From Herbidospora cretacea (GTDB taxonomy: Bacteria > Actinomycetota > Actinomycetes > Streptosporangiales > Streptosporangiaceae): a DNA stretch of 32,219 bases. Numbering within the stretch: the stretch's first letter is position 1; each line of letters starts with the position of its first letter. The stretch is from contig NZ_BBXG01000002.1 in NCBI RefSeq assembly GCF_001570605.1, positions 1 to 32,219 of the forward strand, in the 5' to 3' direction. Below are positions 31,007 through 32,219 of this stretch, in pieces. The notes beneath the pieces are model-generated. The model was given only the letters and a program-made list of their open reading frames with translations, was not told the DNA's origin and did no database searches. The position numbers and the translations under genes are program-made.

Positions 31007-31023
31007 CGCAACGTGTCTGTCCC

Positions 31024-31040
31024 CACAGGGTAAACCTGTG
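31024..31040 (+). terminator. Weak hairpin after ogt
   Basis: CACAGG-GTAAA-CCTGTG, six pairs, 17 bases after the ogt stop. The following 31038-31092 stretch holds palindromes GTGATCAC (31038-31045) and CACTAGTG (31085-31092) and the half-sites GTGA/TCAC at 31051-31066, possibly a control region for the next operon. Confidence 0.35.
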
Positions 31041-31102
31041 ATCACTCAATGTGATAGTAATCTCACGGCGAGCAATCACCAGGTCACTAGTGGGGAGTGG
31101 TC

Positions 31103-31870
31103 ATGCTGGGATTCATCGTCGCCGTGGGGTCGGCGGTCGCAGTGGTGGGGCTGTCGGCGTTCCTGTTCAGAAGATTCGGCACCGGAAGCGAAGACTCCGA
31201 CCCCGGCGGCCCGACGGTCGGCCACGCCGGGTCGATGCTGTCGGCGCTGTTCCTGCTCGTCTTCGCCATCGCGATCGTGGTCCCGTGGACGACCGCCGAC
31301 TCGGCCAGGCAGAACACCTACACCGAGAGCCAGTCGGCCGTGGAGGCCTACTGGGCCGCCAACGAGCTGCCCACCCCCGCCGCCGCGCAGGTGCAGGCCG
31401 GTCTGCGTGACTACGTCGGCTTCGTGGTCGACCAGGAGTGGCCGCTGATGGCCGACGGCCAGCTCAGCAGCGAGGGCACCACCCGGCTGAACACGCTGCG
31501 CGCCCAGGTGGCCGGCCTGATCGTCGACGGAGACGACCAGGAAGACGCCAAGGCCGCCGTGATGGACCAGATCTCCCAGCTCAGCTCGTCGCGGCAGCAG
31601 CGCGCCGCCGACGCGGGGGCCACGCCGCCGACCATCCTGCTGGTGCTGACCGTGGTGACCGGCCTGATCGTGCTGGTCTTCCCGTTCCTGGCCGGGGCCC
31701 GCCCGAAGGGCATGGCCCTGCTGCCGATGCTGGCCATGGCGGCTTTGCTGGGGGTCGGCATCTACATGGCGTTCGACATCATCCATGTGTTCGACGGCGG
31801 GCTGGCAGTGAAGCCCGACGCGTTCACCAGCGCGTTGGCCGAGTTCGGCCGGATCTCAGGGTTGAGCTGA
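31103..31870 (+). CDS. DUF4239 membrane protein (bestrophin-like)
   Basis: 255 residues from ATG 31103, with GGGGAG six to seven bases upstream; an in-frame GTG at 31097 is too close to it. Four membrane helices: IVAVGSAVAVVGLSAFLF, LSALFLLVFAIAIVVPW, and after a ~110-residue soluble part PTILLVLTVVTGLIVLVFPF and LLPMLAMAALLGVGIYMAF. The SARQNTYTESQSAVEAYWAA stretch after helix 2 is the DUF4239 signature. The family is proposed to be channel-like; function is unproven. The stop TGA shares its A with the next ATG. Confidence 0.85.
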   Translation: MLGFIVAVGSAVAVVGLSAFLFRRFGTGSEDSDPGGPTVGHAGSMLSALFLLVFAIAIVVPWTTADSARQNTYTESQSAVEAYWAANELPTPAAAQVQAGLRDYVGFVVDQEWPLMADGQLSSEGTTRLNTLRAQVAGLIVDGDDQEDAKAAVMDQISQLSSSRQQRAADAGATPPTILLVLTVVTGLIVLVFPFLAGARPKGMALLPMLAMAALLGVGIYMAFDIIHVFDGGLAVKPDAFTSALAEFGRISGLS

Positions 31871-32219
31871 TGACAAGCCGAATAACCGCCGCGACACTCG
31901 GCTTCCTGATGCTGGCCACCCTCTCGGTGGCCTCGGCCCCGGCCGCGACGGCCGACGACATCCTCGGGGTGGACGTCGGCATCGGCCCGGGCGTGGGCGT
32001 GTGCGTCCAGGTGGGAGTGGTCCTCGACGTGGAGCTGGGGGTCGGTGTCCTCCAGCAGCCGCCGTGCCACCAGCCACCGCCGCCACCCCCTCCGCCGCCA
32101 CCGGCCGAGGAACCCCCGCCACCGGCGCCGACCCCGTCGGAGACGCCGTGCCCGCCGCCACTACCCGAGGAGCCGGAGGTGGAGCCGCCGCCACCACCCC
32201 CGCCGCCTCAGGCCGAGGA
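31870..32219 (+). CDS. Secreted proline-rich protein, 5' part only
   Basis: ATG at 31870 overlaps the stop of the DUF4239 gene by one base; the frame is open to the window end (116 codons). A Sec signal peptide is clear: MTSRITAATLGFLMLATLSV then ASAPAATA, cleavage likely after ATA (residue ~28). The mature part has a Gly/Val-alternating stretch (VDVGIGPGVGVCVQVGVVLD) and then a PPCHQPPPPPPPPPPAEEPP type repeat with three cysteines in all. Proline-rich secreted proteins of this kind span the cell wall. Translational coupling suggests work with the DUF4239 protein. The C-terminus and any sorting signal lie outside the window. Confidence 0.75.
   Translation, partial: MTSRITAATLGFLMLATLSVASAPAATADDILGVDVGIGPGVGVCVQVGVVLDVELGVGVLQQPPCHQPPPPPPPPPPAEEPPPPAPTPSETPCPPPLPEEPEVEPPPPPPPPQAE

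Noticed and set aside
31038-31066. CRP-like site (TGTGA...TCAC)
   Set aside because: Half-site spacing is eight rather than six and the palindromes overlap a hairpin; too weak to name a regulator.

Overview
The window is a high-GC actinomycete chromosome segment. GTG and TTG starts, four-base stop/start overlaps, a Bpa proteasome activator and Oxa1/MptB-type envelope genes all point that way. The housekeeping genes suggest a filamentous actinomycete, perhaps of the Streptosporangiaceae; the genus is inference only.

Left part (about 549-11407): an integrative and conjugative element of the AICE type (pSAM2/SLP1-like), next to a tRNA-Ser(TGA). In order it carries a short GntR regulator, two small coupled genes, an XRE regulator, a 48-aa ORF, a KorSA-like GntR regulator, an SCO3933-type protein, an FtsK/TraB-like translocase, a 53-aa protein, a RepSA-type HUH replication initiator, an excisionase and a tyrosine integrase. 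From the SCO3933-type gene to int the genes are tightly packed on the + strand and form the transfer/replication/excision module. CTAG-rich boxes next to both GntR genes look like shared operators. A TPR gene fragment lies at the extreme left. No copy of the tRNA 3' end was seen on the left, so the left boundary is unknown.

The most unusual part is 8386-11010. A 732-aa protein of unknown function, with its own strong terminator, sits between two copies of the integrase 3' end: the live one ending at 8313 and a decayed one at 11011-11071. It looks like a single-gene cargo module inserted between integrase and attachment site, a common place for defence or fitness genes. The protein shows faint ParB/DGQHR-like motifs but no family I can name.

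Middle part (11408-20756): core chromosome with tRNA-Ser, a MinD/ParA-like ATPase with a very long repetitive disordered N-terminus, a quinone oxidoreductase followed by bpa, a Cof-type HAD phosphatase, a cold-shock protein with a structured leader, serS, pheA, a DUF4446 protein and a GT87-type mannosyltransferase. A small degenerate repeat array lies between bpa and the HAD gene.

Right part (20810-32219): an envelope glycosylation group (membrane protein with an alkaline-phosphatase-like domain, MptA/B-like mannosyltransferase, GT2 transferase), a STAS anti-sigma antagonist, a compact OmpR-type response regulator, two small membrane proteins and a short YidC/Oxa1 insertase behind a possible ribosome-site-masking hairpin, an RsbW-like ATPase, a PAS-GAF-PAS histidine kinase, an O6-alkylguanine-DNA alkyltransferase, a DUF4239 membrane protein and the start of a secreted proline-rich protein cut by the window edge.
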